DNA from: an uncultured Lachnospiraceae bacterium
Lineage (GTDB): Bacteria; Bacillota; Clostridia; Lachnospirales; Lachnospiraceae
Length of the DNA: 54,995 nt
Assembly (NCBI GenBank): GCA_910584325.1
Contig: CAJTZH010000010.1
Location: forward strand, 1-54,995
Reading direction: 5' to 3'
Shown here: positions 8,637 to 16,155 of the stretch, in pieces
How the letters are laid out: every line of letters begins with the position of its first letter
Numbering within the stretch: position 1 is the stretch's first letter
Program-made: the position numbers and the translations under genes
Notes under the pieces: generated by a model
The model's database searches: none
What the model was told of the DNA's origin: nothing
What the model saw: only the letters and a program-made list of their open reading frames with translations

Positions 8637-10019
8637 ATGTCAATAGAATATATGGGGCTTGGCGAAATTAACGGACCGCTTATAGCCATAGAAGGCATTA
8701 AGGACGGCGCTTATGAAGAAATCGTCGAGATAATTGTAAATCATAAAGAAAAGAAAATCGGAAGAATTGTGGAGATGTATGAAGATAAAGCCGTCATACA
8801 GGTATTTGAAAGTACGGACAATATGTCCCTTACAAACTGCCACACACGGCTTACCGGGCATCCTATGGAAATTGCTCTTTCCGAAGACCTTTTGGGCAGA
8901 ACCTTTAACGGCATCGGCGAACCCGTAGACGGGCTTGGTCCGGTTCTAGCCGAAACCAGGCGAAATGTAAACGGACAGCCTTTAAATCCTGTCGCCAGAG
9001 AATACCCGCGTAACTATATCCGCACAGGTATTTCCGCGATTGACGGATTAACGACCCTGATTCGCGGACAGAAACTGCCTATTTTTTCAGGAAACGGTCT
9101 TCCCCACGACCAGCTTGCGGCGCAGATTGTCCGCCAGGCGTCCCTCGGCGAAAATACCGACGAAGAATTTGCCATTGTATTCGCCGCTATGGGCGTAAAA
9201 TATGACGTTGCGGAATATTTTAAGAAAACATTTGAAGAAAGCGGTGTTTCCTCTCATGTGTGCATGTTTTTAAATCTGGCAAACGACCCGGTTGTGGAAC
9301 GTCTGATTACACCAAAGGTTGCCTTAACTGCCGCCGAATATCTTGCTTTTGAAAAGGGAAAACACATTCTTGTTATTTTGACGGATATGACCTCCTTTGC
9401 CGAAGCCATGCGTGAGGTCTCCTCATCAAAGGGTGAAATTCCTTCCAGAAAAGGTTATCCGGGATATCTTTACAGTGAACTGGCGACAATTTACGAACGC
9501 GCGGGTATTGTAAAGGATGCATCCGGTTCCGTGACCCAGATACCGATTCTTACTATGCCAAATGACGATATTACACACCCTATTCCTGATTTGACAGGTT
9601 ATATTACAGAAGGCCAGATTGTCCTCGACCGTATTTTAAACGGACAGGGTGTTTACCCGCCTATCAATGTACTTCCCTCTCTGTCCCGGTTGATGAAAGA
9701 CGGTATTGGTGAGGGATACACACGCGAAGACCATCAGGATGTCGCCAATCAGCTATTTTCCTGCTATGCCAAGGTCGGCGATGCAAGAGCTCTGGCATCG
9801 GTTATCGGCGAAGACGAGTTATCTTTGCTGGACAAGAAATATCTGGAATTCGGAAGGGCTTTCGAAGAACGGTTTGTCGGACAGGATTTCCATGAAAACC
9901 GCACGATTGAAGAAACTTTAAACCTCGGATGGGAACTTCTTAAAATCATTCCTCGTTCCGAATTGGACCGTATTAATACAAAGATACTTGACAAATACTA
10001 TCCTGTCATAGAAAATTAA
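8637..10019 (+). CDS. V-type ATP synthase subunit B
   Basis: A 460-residue regulatory nucleotide-binding subunit alternating with A in the head. It has the family layout of an N-terminal beta barrel and a Rossmann core lacking a true Walker A lysine (SGNGLPHDQLAAQI in its place), followed by LTDMTSFAEAMREVSSSKGEIPSRKGYPGYLY split over residues about 245-280, a hallmark of V-type B. GGAGG precedes ATG 8637, 9 nt after the stop of A. Confidence 0.97.
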   Translation: MSIEYMGLGEINGPLIAIEGIKDGAYEEIVEIIVNHKEKKIGRIVEMYEDKAVIQVFESTDNMSLTNCHTRLTGHPMEIALSEDLLGRTFNGIGEPVDGLGPVLAETRRNVNGQPLNPVAREYPRNYIRTGISAIDGLTTLIRGQKLPIFSGNGLPHDQLAAQIVRQASLGENTDEEFAIVFAAMGVKYDVAEYFKKTFEESGVSSHVCMFLNLANDPVVERLITPKVALTAAEYLAFEKGKHILVILTDMTSFAEAMREVSSSKGEIPSRKGYPGYLYSELATIYERAGIVKDASGSVTQIPILTMPNDDITHPIPDLTGYITEGQIVLDRILNGQGVYPPINVLPSLSRLMKDGIGEGYTREDHQDVANQLFSCYAKVGDARALASVIGEDELSLLDKKYLEFGRAFEERFVGQDFHENRTIEETLNLGWELLKIIPRSELDRINTKILDKYYPVIEN

Positions 10020-10049
10020 TTCAAGACGGATGCTTTGGAGGTTTTAACT

Positions 10050-10685
10050 ATGAATCCCAATTCATTTCCTACTAAGGGTAATTTAATACTTGCAAAAAAT
10101 TCTCTTGCTCTTGCAAAGCAGGGTTATGAACTGATGGATAAAAAACGCAATATTCTAATCCGCGAACTAATGGAACTGATAGATAAAGCGTCCTCCATTC
10201 AGAAAGAGATTGATACTACATTTACTGCTGCATACGATGCTTTACAGCGGGCTAATATTGAAAACGGCATCCTGACAGTTCAGGAGATTGCCGCTACGAT
10301 TCCGATAGAAGACGGTATACGCATTAAGACGAGAAGTATTATGGGTACGGAAATTCCGCTGGTCGAAGATACTACGGAAAATCCACCCGTATATCCATTT
10401 CATGATGTTTTGCCTTCACTTGATACAGCCAAAATGCATTTCGAGAAAGTAAAGCATCTGACAATTGAACTTTCCATGATTGAAAATTCCGCGTACCGTC
10501 TGGCAGCTAATATTAAGAAAACCCAGAAGCGGGCAAACGCTCTCAAAAATATTACGATTCCGTCTTATACCGCGTTGGTATCCTCCATTTCAAACGCCCT
10601 TGAGGAAAAGGAACGTGAGGAATTTACCAGACTGAAAGTCATTAAGCGTAATAATATGAAGAAAAAGGCAAAAGGCAATTCATGA
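10050..10685 (+). CDS. V-type ATP synthase subunit D
   Basis: A 211-residue central-shaft subunit, a long antiparallel coiled coil like F-type gamma. The start PTKGNLILAKNSLALAKQGYELMDKKRNIL is the conserved N-terminal shaft helix (first 20 residues diagnostic), and the C-terminal helix RANALKNITIPSY is likewise typical. GGAGG lies 8 nt before ATG 10050; a TTG five codons upstream lies ahead of that ribosome site and is discarded. The stop overlaps the start of the carboxypeptidase gene (ATGA). Confidence 0.95.
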   Translation: MNPNSFPTKGNLILAKNSLALAKQGYELMDKKRNILIRELMELIDKASSIQKEIDTTFTAAYDALQRANIENGILTVQEIAATIPIEDGIRIKTRSIMGTEIPLVEDTTENPPVYPFHDVLPSLDTAKMHFEKVKHLTIELSMIENSAYRLAANIKKTQKRANALKNITIPSYTALVSSISNALEEKEREEFTRLKVIKRNNMKKKAKGNS

Positions 10686-12157
10686 AGACAAAGATATTGA
10701 TATTCATACTGATTTTTTCTCTGGTGCATAACTGCACTCAGATTACATATGCAACCAATACGACAGGTTCCACGGAAGGCGCAACGCAAGCCGAAACAAC
10801 GCAAAGCAGTGAAAATACCGGCGAAGATACGACAACAGGCAGCGAACCGGGTAACACTACAGGCGATGGCGAGCAGAACTGGCCCGAACCTCCTGCGATT
10901 TCCGCAGGAAGCGCTATTTTAATTGACGCCGATACCGGAACCGTGTTATATGATAAAAACAGCCATGTAAAAGGATTTCCCGCAAGTGTTACGAAACTGA
11001 TGACCGGACTCCTTACCATTGAAAACTGCAGCCTTTCGGAAACCATAACCATTTCACGTAATGCCGAATACAGTGTCGGTCCCGAAGACGCTAAGCTTGA
11101 TATTCATCAAGGCGAAACATTTACGGTAGAAGAAGCCCTTTATGCCCTTATGATTAAATCTGCCAACGATATCGCGTATGCATTAGGCGAACACATTGCC
11201 GGTTCTATTCCTGAATTTGCCAATATGATGAACAGCCGCGCGGCACAACTCGGAGCTTTAAATACCCATTTTTCAAATGCGAGCGGCTTAAGCGACCCTG
11301 ACCATTATACAACCGCATATGACATTGCCATGTTTTCCCGCGCATGTATGAATAATTCTACACTGACAGAAATTATGCGCACACGGCAATATGTTATCCA
11401 GCCGACAAATAAATACGGCTACACCCGTACTTTAAACCAGCGGCATGAAATGCTTATGAAAAACAGCGCTCACTATTATGAATACGCCGCAGGCGGCAAA
11501 ACAGGTTTTACGGACGAATCAAAATATACTTTATGTACCTTTGCTTCCAAGGATGACATGAACCTGATTGCGGTGGTGCTTTTGTGTGAAACGCCTGACG
11601 ACCGTTATAAAGATACCCGCGCGTTATTCGATTATGGGTTTAGTAATTTTGAGAAAGTTACTCTGGACTCCTCTGATACAAGCAATCTGCTTTCCGATTC
11701 AAGCTACTATCATTCTAACGTTTTCGGAGGCTCTAATGTAACATTTTCACTGGCATCCTCCGCTGTTACCGTGCCAATCGGCGTGACGAGCAGCGACATT
11801 CATACCATTATTTCACGCAACACTACCGCAGGCGAGGCTTTTGCAACTGTACAGTTCCAGTATGGTAATGTGATTGTAGGTAATTCAGAATTAACGATGT
11901 CAACTACAACCAAAGCAAATACAACAGATAAACCGTCCAATCTTCCGTTTCTTGTAAAAGAGGAGGCTGCGCCGATTGAAGTCAGAAATTATATTGTTAT
12001 TAACGCTATCGACATTATTTACGGTGTTATTTTCGCCGTATTTCTGATTATCATTCTCCTTGGACTGGTATTTATAAATTATACGGAATATGGAAAAGAA
12101 ATGCTTAGAACCCGCAAAAGACGCAGAGGTTACCGCAGAAGAAAACTTCGATTTTAG
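10682..12157 (+). CDS. membrane-anchored D-alanyl-D-alanine carboxypeptidase
   Basis: A 491-residue penicillin-binding protein of the DacA/PBP5 family (peptidase S11), trimming the terminal D-Ala of peptidoglycan stem peptides outside the cell. A signal peptide covers about residues 1-24, then a Thr/Glu/Gly-rich linker (about 25-68). Catalytic motifs are S102-V-T-K105, S160-A-N162 and K273-T-G275. A C-terminal hydrophobic helix (about 445-470) plus a very basic tail (RTRKRRRGYRRRK) anchors it, in place of the amphipathic helix usual for PBP5. Its ATG overlaps the stop of V-ATPase subunit D, so it is cotranscribed with the ATPase. Confidence 0.95.
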   Translation: MKTKILIFILIFSLVHNCTQITYATNTTGSTEGATQAETTQSSENTGEDTTTGSEPGNTTGDGEQNWPEPPAISAGSAILIDADTGTVLYDKNSHVKGFPASVTKLMTGLLTIENCSLSETITISRNAEYSVGPEDAKLDIHQGETFTVEEALYALMIKSANDIAYALGEHIAGSIPEFANMMNSRAAQLGALNTHFSNASGLSDPDHYTTAYDIAMFSRACMNNSTLTEIMRTRQYVIQPTNKYGYTRTLNQRHEMLMKNSAHYYEYAAGGKTGFTDESKYTLCTFASKDDMNLIAVVLLCETPDDRYKDTRALFDYGFSNFEKVTLDSSDTSNLLSDSSYYHSNVFGGSNVTFSLASSAVTVPIGVTSSDIHTIISRNTTAGEAFATVQFQYGNVIVGNSELTMSTTTKANTTDKPSNLPFLVKEEAAPIEVRNYIVINAIDIIYGVIFAVFLIIILLGLVFINYTEYGKEMLRTRKRRRGYRRRKLRF

Positions 12158-12165
12158 GAGACATT

Positions 12166-12450
12166 ATGGCAGACTATACCGCAGAGACACTTTGGAATCT
12201 TATAAAACAACATGAAGGCGAAGAATTTTTTACTTTTAAAGGACTTCCTTTTACCTATACTATCCGCGGCAACGAACTGTTTGTTGACCGCAAGGATAAA
12301 TCCATTACCCTCGCCACAATTATGCTTTCTTATGAAAACGCCATGAAAATAATAGAAACCGGAAACAGTGTAACCGGTCCCAAAAAGCTTGGTACTTTTG
12401 GTGCCAGTTACATATTTCCGGTTTTTAAAAAAATCGGCGTGCTGCCTTAA
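12166..12450 (+). CDS. conserved hypothetical protein, end of V-ATPase operon
   Basis: A 94-residue protein I do not recognise. It has no signal peptide or membrane helix and reads as a small alpha/beta fold: an N-terminal helix (TAETLWNLIKQHEGEEF), two strands (FTFKGLPFTYTIRGNELFVD), a helix, then a Pro/Gly-rich C-terminal part (GPKKLGTFGASYIFPVFKKIG). AGGAG precedes the ATG, eight bases after the carboxypeptidase stop, so it belongs to the same operon. The C-terminal segment looks like a nucleic-acid or ligand loop, but that is only an impression. Confidence 0.75.
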   Translation: MADYTAETLWNLIKQHEGEEFFTFKGLPFTYTIRGNELFVDRKDKSITLATIMLSYENAMKIIETGNSVTGPKKLGTFGASYIFPVFKKIGVLP

Positions 12451-12475
12451 AAAGTTACTGTTAGTATACTCTGCC

Positions 12476-12871
12476 TTACAAAAGCGCCTCTCTTATTTTT
12501 TCAATCCTATCCGTAGGTATGTTCTCCGACTCACACATCGCTGTAATCATATCTGCCATACTGTTGTTAAACCAGAACTTCTTTTGTCCCTGCATCAGTT
12601 TATTGCGGTATTCCGCTTCACTCTTCAACACACGTATAAAGGACAGTTTACCCTTTCTGTATGTACGCACAAATCCCTTCGATGATAATTTCAATAAAAA
12701 TGTTGCGATTGTTGTTCTGGCATAATTCTTTTGATGGTCCGTATTGATTGCCTCAATTAAATCTCCCAAAGCAATGTCACCCTTATCTCCGCCTAAATCC
12801 CATATTGTCTTCATGATAAAAGTTTCTGCTTCACTCAGATTTTTATCTTCATCAAAAAATTCTTCACTCAT
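12476..12871 (-). CDS. BlaI/MecI/CopY-family transcriptional repressor
   Basis: A 131-residue winged-helix regulator of the penicillinase-repressor family (PF03965). The N-terminal LSEAETFIMKTIWDLG and ARTTIATFLLKLSSKGFVR blocks are the family's HTH and wing; the C-terminal part is the dimerisation helix. Classical members repress beta-lactamase or copper genes and are cleaved after signalling by a BlaR1/MecR1 peptidase; no such partner is adjacent. I chose ATG 12871 because GGAGG is immediately upstream; an in-frame ATG nine codons earlier lacks one. It converges on the V-ATPase/carboxypeptidase operon, and its own promoter is at 12907-12935. Confidence 0.88.
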   Translation of the reverse strand: MSEEFFDEDKNLSEAETFIMKTIWDLGGDKGDIALGDLIEAINTDHQKNYARTTIATFLLKLSSKGFVRTYRKGKLSFIRVLKSEAEYRNKLMQGQKKFWFNNSMADMITAMCESENIPTDRIEKIREALL

Positions 12872-12906
12872 TTGAGTTCCTCCTTCATACTTTATCAATA
12901 TTTTTT

Positions 12907-12935
12907 ATATTACTATCTCTTTAGTGTCTATGCAA
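12907..12935 (-). promoter_or_regulatory. sigma-A promoter of the BlaI-type gene
   Basis: On the minus strand TTGCAT (12930-12935), 17-nt spacer, TAATAT (12907-12912), with transcription starting roughly 30 nt before the ATG. Confidence 0.65.
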
Positions 12936-12981
12936 GCATATTTCCTTACACTTTACTCTATTTATACCTTATATCTTCTAA

Positions 12982-13000
12982 AATAGAATCAAATTCTATT
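12982..13000. promoter_or_regulatory. operator-like perfect inverted repeat
   Basis: AATAGAAT-CAA-ATTCTATT: two perfect 8-bp arms with a 3-bp centre, lying between the divergent BlaI-type and XRE genes. A weaker repeat (TAATC at 13012-13016, GATTA at 13028-13032) lies next to it. Its size suits a dimeric helix-turn-helix repressor; which of the two regulators binds is not known. Confidence 0.55.
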
Positions 13001-13050
13001 ATGCAATTTATTAATCTATTTGTATTCGATTAGGTTTTGTGATTTTCGCT

Positions 13051-13056
13051 TATAAT
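13051..13056 (+). promoter_or_regulatory. -10 element of XRE gene
   Basis: A perfect TATAAT about 23 nt upstream of the XRE start codon. No good -35 is found at 16-18 nt, suggesting a weak or activated promoter. Confidence 0.45.
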
Positions 13057-13078
13057 ATTATAGTAGGCGGAGGCAGCT

Positions 13079-13426
13079 ATGACTATAGAGAAACTTAGAA
13101 AAATTATCATAAACAATTTGAATATTCTTTTGAGAAAACATCCCGAAATTACTTTAAAATCATTGAGTCAGAAAATCGGTGCGTCTGATAGTTACATGCA
13201 TAAAGTCATGTCCGGCTTATGTACGCCGACTCTGGAAAAGCTGGTTTTAATCAGCAATTATTTTAACGTGCCTGTTACCGTTTTGCTGACTGCCAATGAT
13301 GAAGTATCCCAAGATATTCAGATTATATCCGAGAACTTAAAGAAGCTTCCACCAGAAGCATTGCAAATTACAAAGGAACAGGTAAATTATATGTACAAGA
13401 CTTCCGTTAAGAGTCCTGATTCTTAG
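13079..13426 (+). CDS. XRE-family helix-turn-helix regulator
   Basis: A 115-residue DNA-binding protein. Residues about 20-70 form a Cro/C1-type HTH (LKSLSQKIGASDSYMHKVMSG, then PTLEKLVLISNYFNVPVTVLL). The C-terminal 40 residues are helical and carry no known sensor domain. GGAGG precedes the ATG. The last 20 bases overlap the 3' end of the convergent exonuclease gene. It is divergent from the BlaI-type repressor, and the inverted repeat at 12982-13000 lies between them. Its target is unknown. Confidence 0.85.
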   Translation: MTIEKLRKIIINNLNILLRKHPEITLKSLSQKIGASDSYMHKVMSGLCTPTLEKLVLISNYFNVPVTVLLTANDEVSQDIQIISENLKKLPPEALQITKEQVNYMYKTSVKSPDS

Positions 13427-14381
13427 TTTCCTTTTTTCTCTTTTCACGTCTTTTCTGGCGCAGCTTATTCTGTCTGTCCTTAACCTTTGCGGCGCCTTCC
13501 TCATCAACAAGTTTTAATGTCTTAACTGCATAATACATATCGTTTTCGGAATGCCGGACGCGGAGTTTTCCTTTCAGATATCCGTGTTCCTTACATATGC
13601 CAAGACCGTAATAATTTCTACCGCTTCCTGAAAACCAGCGGATTTTTTTTCTGCATTTTTTCCCGCAAATATAACATTTCATAGAATTTACTTCTTTATC
13701 CGCAAGCATTTCCTCGCGTGTTTCAAATCCTCTTGAAATGTATTTGGAATATGTGTCAAAAACAGCGTATATTTCCTCCTCTTTACAGGAAGGAATCCAG
13801 TAGCAGTCAAAAGAATAATATTTTTTTACCTTCGGCATATCCAGATGACGCATAATCTGCGCTGTATAAAGCGCATCGTTTAATGCGCTGTGGAACTTCA
13901 GATTCTCTTCCAGGTGAAAATAATCCGCGGCATAATGGAGCGTTCTTACATCTTTTCCTTCATCATATAACAGACGATAAAACTTCTGTATATCATAATA
14001 CATAAACGGTCCGCTGCTAATAGGCTCTAAATGAAAATATCTTATGTTGCGCTGTAATTCCGTTAAATCAGAGCTGCCCCATGTACAAAAAATTATATCT
14101 TCACCACACCATTGAAAAAAGTCTGCAGCCGCCTGCGGAAACTCCACGCCGTTTGCCAGTTCTTCCTTGGTAATATGAACAATCCTTTTTGTCATGTAAT
14201 GAAGTTCTTTATACACCTGAGGCTTTATATAACGATGAAACTGTCCGAGTTCTTCATAATGCTCATTCAGTTTTACCGCGCCTATTTCGATAATCTCAAA
14301 TGGCATAACTTTTCTGACTTTATCGTTCTCTTTCCCGTATCCTGACTGATTCCATTCCAAATCAAACACGATATAATTCAT
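13407..14381 (-). CDS. DEDDh 3'-5' exonuclease with zinc-finger-like tail
   Basis: A 324-residue exonuclease of the DnaQ/RNase T superfamily. Exo I FDLEWN gives Asp7 and Glu9; Exo II has Asp105 (WGSSDL); Exo III HSALNDA gives His164 and Asp169, so all DEDDh residues are present. After residue about 232 comes a CYICGKKC cluster with a further Cys and His, possibly metal binding, and a strongly basic tail (KLRQKRREKRKKE) suited to nucleic-acid binding. It resembles KapD-like nucleases; substrate unknown. It lies 11 bases downstream of the PilZ gene, in one operon. Confidence 0.87.
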   Translation of the reverse strand: MNYIVFDLEWNQSGYGKENDKVRKVMPFEIIEIGAVKLNEHYEELGQFHRYIKPQVYKELHYMTKRIVHITKEELANGVEFPQAAADFFQWCGEDIIFCTWGSSDLTELQRNIRYFHLEPISSGPFMYYDIQKFYRLLYDEGKDVRTLHYAADYFHLEENLKFHSALNDALYTAQIMRHLDMPKVKKYYSFDCYWIPSCKEEEIYAVFDTYSKYISRGFETREEMLADKEVNSMKCYICGKKCRKKIRWFSGSGRNYYGLGICKEHGYLKGKLRVRHSENDMYYAVKTLKLVDEEGAAKVKDRQNKLRQKRREKRKKETKNQDS

Positions 14382-14392
14382 GGTACCACCCG

Positions 14393-15007
14393 CTAACTTT
14401 CTTCCCGCTTCTTTCTACGGATATAGCTGTTAATTACATCCGTTCTGCCAATATATCTGCATCCATAACATATTTTTCCATTTTTCAGCTCCTGCACACG
14501 GACAATTCTGCCCTCAATTGTCATTTTAACTTCACCGTCCTCAAACGAACACGCAATGACAATACTTGTTCCGTGACTTTCTCCTTTGTTATTGCTGATA
14601 AATGAAAAACCTGTAGAACCAACGTCTCTTACAATGACATCCTCCTGATTTGTTCCGTAATCTACCTTGCCCGGAAGATTAATCTTCTGTCTGTACGCTC
14701 TCCTTCTGTTCTGTTCTTCCCCGTCGGCAGACGCCAGAATTGCCTGTTTCAGCGTACCGTTTACTTTAAAAAGCTTTACAAATACAGACTCCCAGACTAC
14801 AGGCTTATTATCTCCTACAGCATAGGACATTGAAACCGGTATCCCTTTAAAATTAACAGTCTTCCCATTCTTATCCTGAATAATATCAACCCAGATTTTA
14901 TTCTCTCCGATACTATCCTGCACTCTCGTCTTAAAGTCAAGCGTTGTGCTGCTGTCCTTCACCGTAAGAACAAGCTCTGCGTTTCTTGGAATTTCATTTA
15001 ATTTCAT
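14393..15007 (-). CDS. PilZ-domain protein (putative c-di-GMP receptor, YcgR-like)
   Basis: A 204-residue cytoplasmic protein: an N-terminal beta-rich YcgR-type domain (about 1-95) and a C-terminal PilZ domain (about 98-200). The c-di-GMP motif RxxxR is at R102-R106 (RRAYR). The second motif, usually (D/N)xSxxG, reads D128-VGST-G133, with Gly at the usual Ser place, so binding strength is uncertain. YcgR-like proteins slow flagellar motors or control exopolysaccharide in other bacteria. It is the first gene of an operon with the exonuclease. Confidence 0.85.
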   Translation of the reverse strand: MKLNEIPRNAELVLTVKDSSTTLDFKTRVQDSIGENKIWVDIIQDKNGKTVNFKGIPVSMSYAVGDNKPVVWESVFVKLFKVNGTLKQAILASADGEEQNRRRAYRQKINLPGKVDYGTNQEDVIVRDVGSTGFSFISNNKGESHGTSIVIACSFEDGEVKMTIEGRIVRVQELKNGKICYGCRYIGRTDVINSYIRRKKREES

Positions 15008-15119
15008 ATCACCGCACCTCTAAAAATATGCTACTTATAGAGTATCAAAAATTCATTGATTTTTCCACATATTTTTTCTATACTTTCACTTTTATTCGTA
15101 TATATTTTCTCAAAACACC

Positions 15120-15171
15120 GGAAGGGAATTTTACAAAACAAATACCTTTCTGTTCTGCAAAATTCCCTTCC
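15120..15171 (-). terminator. long inverted-repeat terminator after traX-like gene
   Basis: Perfect 13-bp arms GGAAGGGAATTTT (15120-15132) and AAAATTCCCTTCC (15159-15171), with further pairing inside. The arm pairs T-rich with A-rich segments, so it can act in both directions; it lies 7 nt beyond the stop of the TraX-like gene. Confidence 0.75.
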
Positions 15172-15177
15172 AAACTT

Positions 15178-16050
15178 CTACCCCGCAATGTATTGTCCTA
15201 CAAAATATAGGACAATAATATGTAATGGGTAGTATACATAAAACAGCTTCTTCATTCCTCTTCCGTATTTTCCGTTGTAGAACATGATAAATATGATGGA
15301 GAATACCATAAGCCACTGGTAGTCGTGTAAACTGATTCCTCTTATTACCATTGTATTTAATCCTAAGAATTTCCCGAATACCAATTGATATATATCTGAA
15401 GCTATCTTAAACCCATACTTACTTCCATAAAACTGCAATCTTGCCCCGATTCTCGCAAATATATGAAATGCTCCTATAAGCCAGACAACTATGCAATAAA
15501 TAATATAATTTTCTGTTGTTCTTTGTTTGGAATAATAAAATACCAAGAACAATATAATCCACAAAACACCGGCTGTACGAATTGAGCTTATTGGTCCTGT
15601 TATCCAGATTTCATATCCAAAATTCGCTTGAAGAATCAATTGTTGCAATACATTCATTATAATTTGATAAAACACATAGGCTAACAAAAACCACTGCCAT
15701 TTATCCTTCTTCTGCCTTACCGCCTCTATAATATAAATAAGCAGTGCCCCTTGAAATAGTAATCCTGTTACATTTAAGGGAATTCTACTCATCTGACCTG
15801 TGAGACAAAAGTTAACCAGCATCGTTATGTAAAAAAGAAATGTTGTTACCAGTGAAAATCCGAATAACTTTACAAGATATTTCTTCTGACTGCTCGTATT
15901 CCTCATTGCTTCCGTTACACAGAAAACAAATATCGGCGCCGATAGTCTTCCTAAATATCCCATCCACATCACATGAGGAAACACCAATGTACCTATGTGG
16001 TCGATTGTCATTAATATGAGAGCAGCAATCTTTAGTGATGTAATTGTCAT
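15178..16050 (-). CDS. TraX-family membrane protein
   Basis: A 290-residue integral membrane protein with about eight hydrophobic helices. The N-terminal LKIAALILMTIDHIG, with the Asp-His pair in the first helix, and YLGRLSAPIFVFCVTEA are the TraX (PF05857) signature. TraX acetylates F-pilin in conjugative plasmids; chromosomal relatives in Firmicutes resemble membrane acyltransferases of unknown substrate. It stands alone here, with no conjugation genes nearby, and is bounded by terminators on both sides. A GAGAGGA motif precedes the ATG. Confidence 0.88.
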   Translation of the reverse strand: MTITSLKIAALILMTIDHIGTLVFPHVMWMGYLGRLSAPIFVFCVTEAMRNTSSQKKYLVKLFGFSLVTTFLFYITMLVNFCLTGQMSRIPLNVTGLLFQGALLIYIIEAVRQKKDKWQWFLLAYVFYQIIMNVLQQLILQANFGYEIWITGPISSIRTAGVLWIILFLVFYYSKQRTTENYIIYCIVVWLIGAFHIFARIGARLQFYGSKYGFKIASDIYQLVFGKFLGLNTMVIRGISLHDYQWLMVFSIIFIMFYNGKYGRGMKKLFYVYYPLHIIVLYFVGQYIAG

Positions 16051-16110
16051 TTGTTCTATCCTCTCTACTGTTGGAATCCTAAGACTTCTCTTGATAATTT
16101 AGACAATATA

Positions 16111-16138
16111 GAAAAAGCCCGGCAGACACCGGACTTTT
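16111..16138 (-). terminator. Rho-independent terminator of adhE
   Basis: On the minus strand AGTCCGG, loop TGTCTG, CCGGGCT, followed by TTTTTC. It lies 18 nt after the adhE stop. Confidence 0.85.
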
Positions 16139-16155
16139 CCCAAACATTATCAAAA

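Noticed and set aside
15178..16050. TraX as sign of a conjugative element
   Set aside because: No relaxase, coupling protein, integrase or flanking repeat is nearby, and chromosomal TraX relatives are common in Firmicutes.
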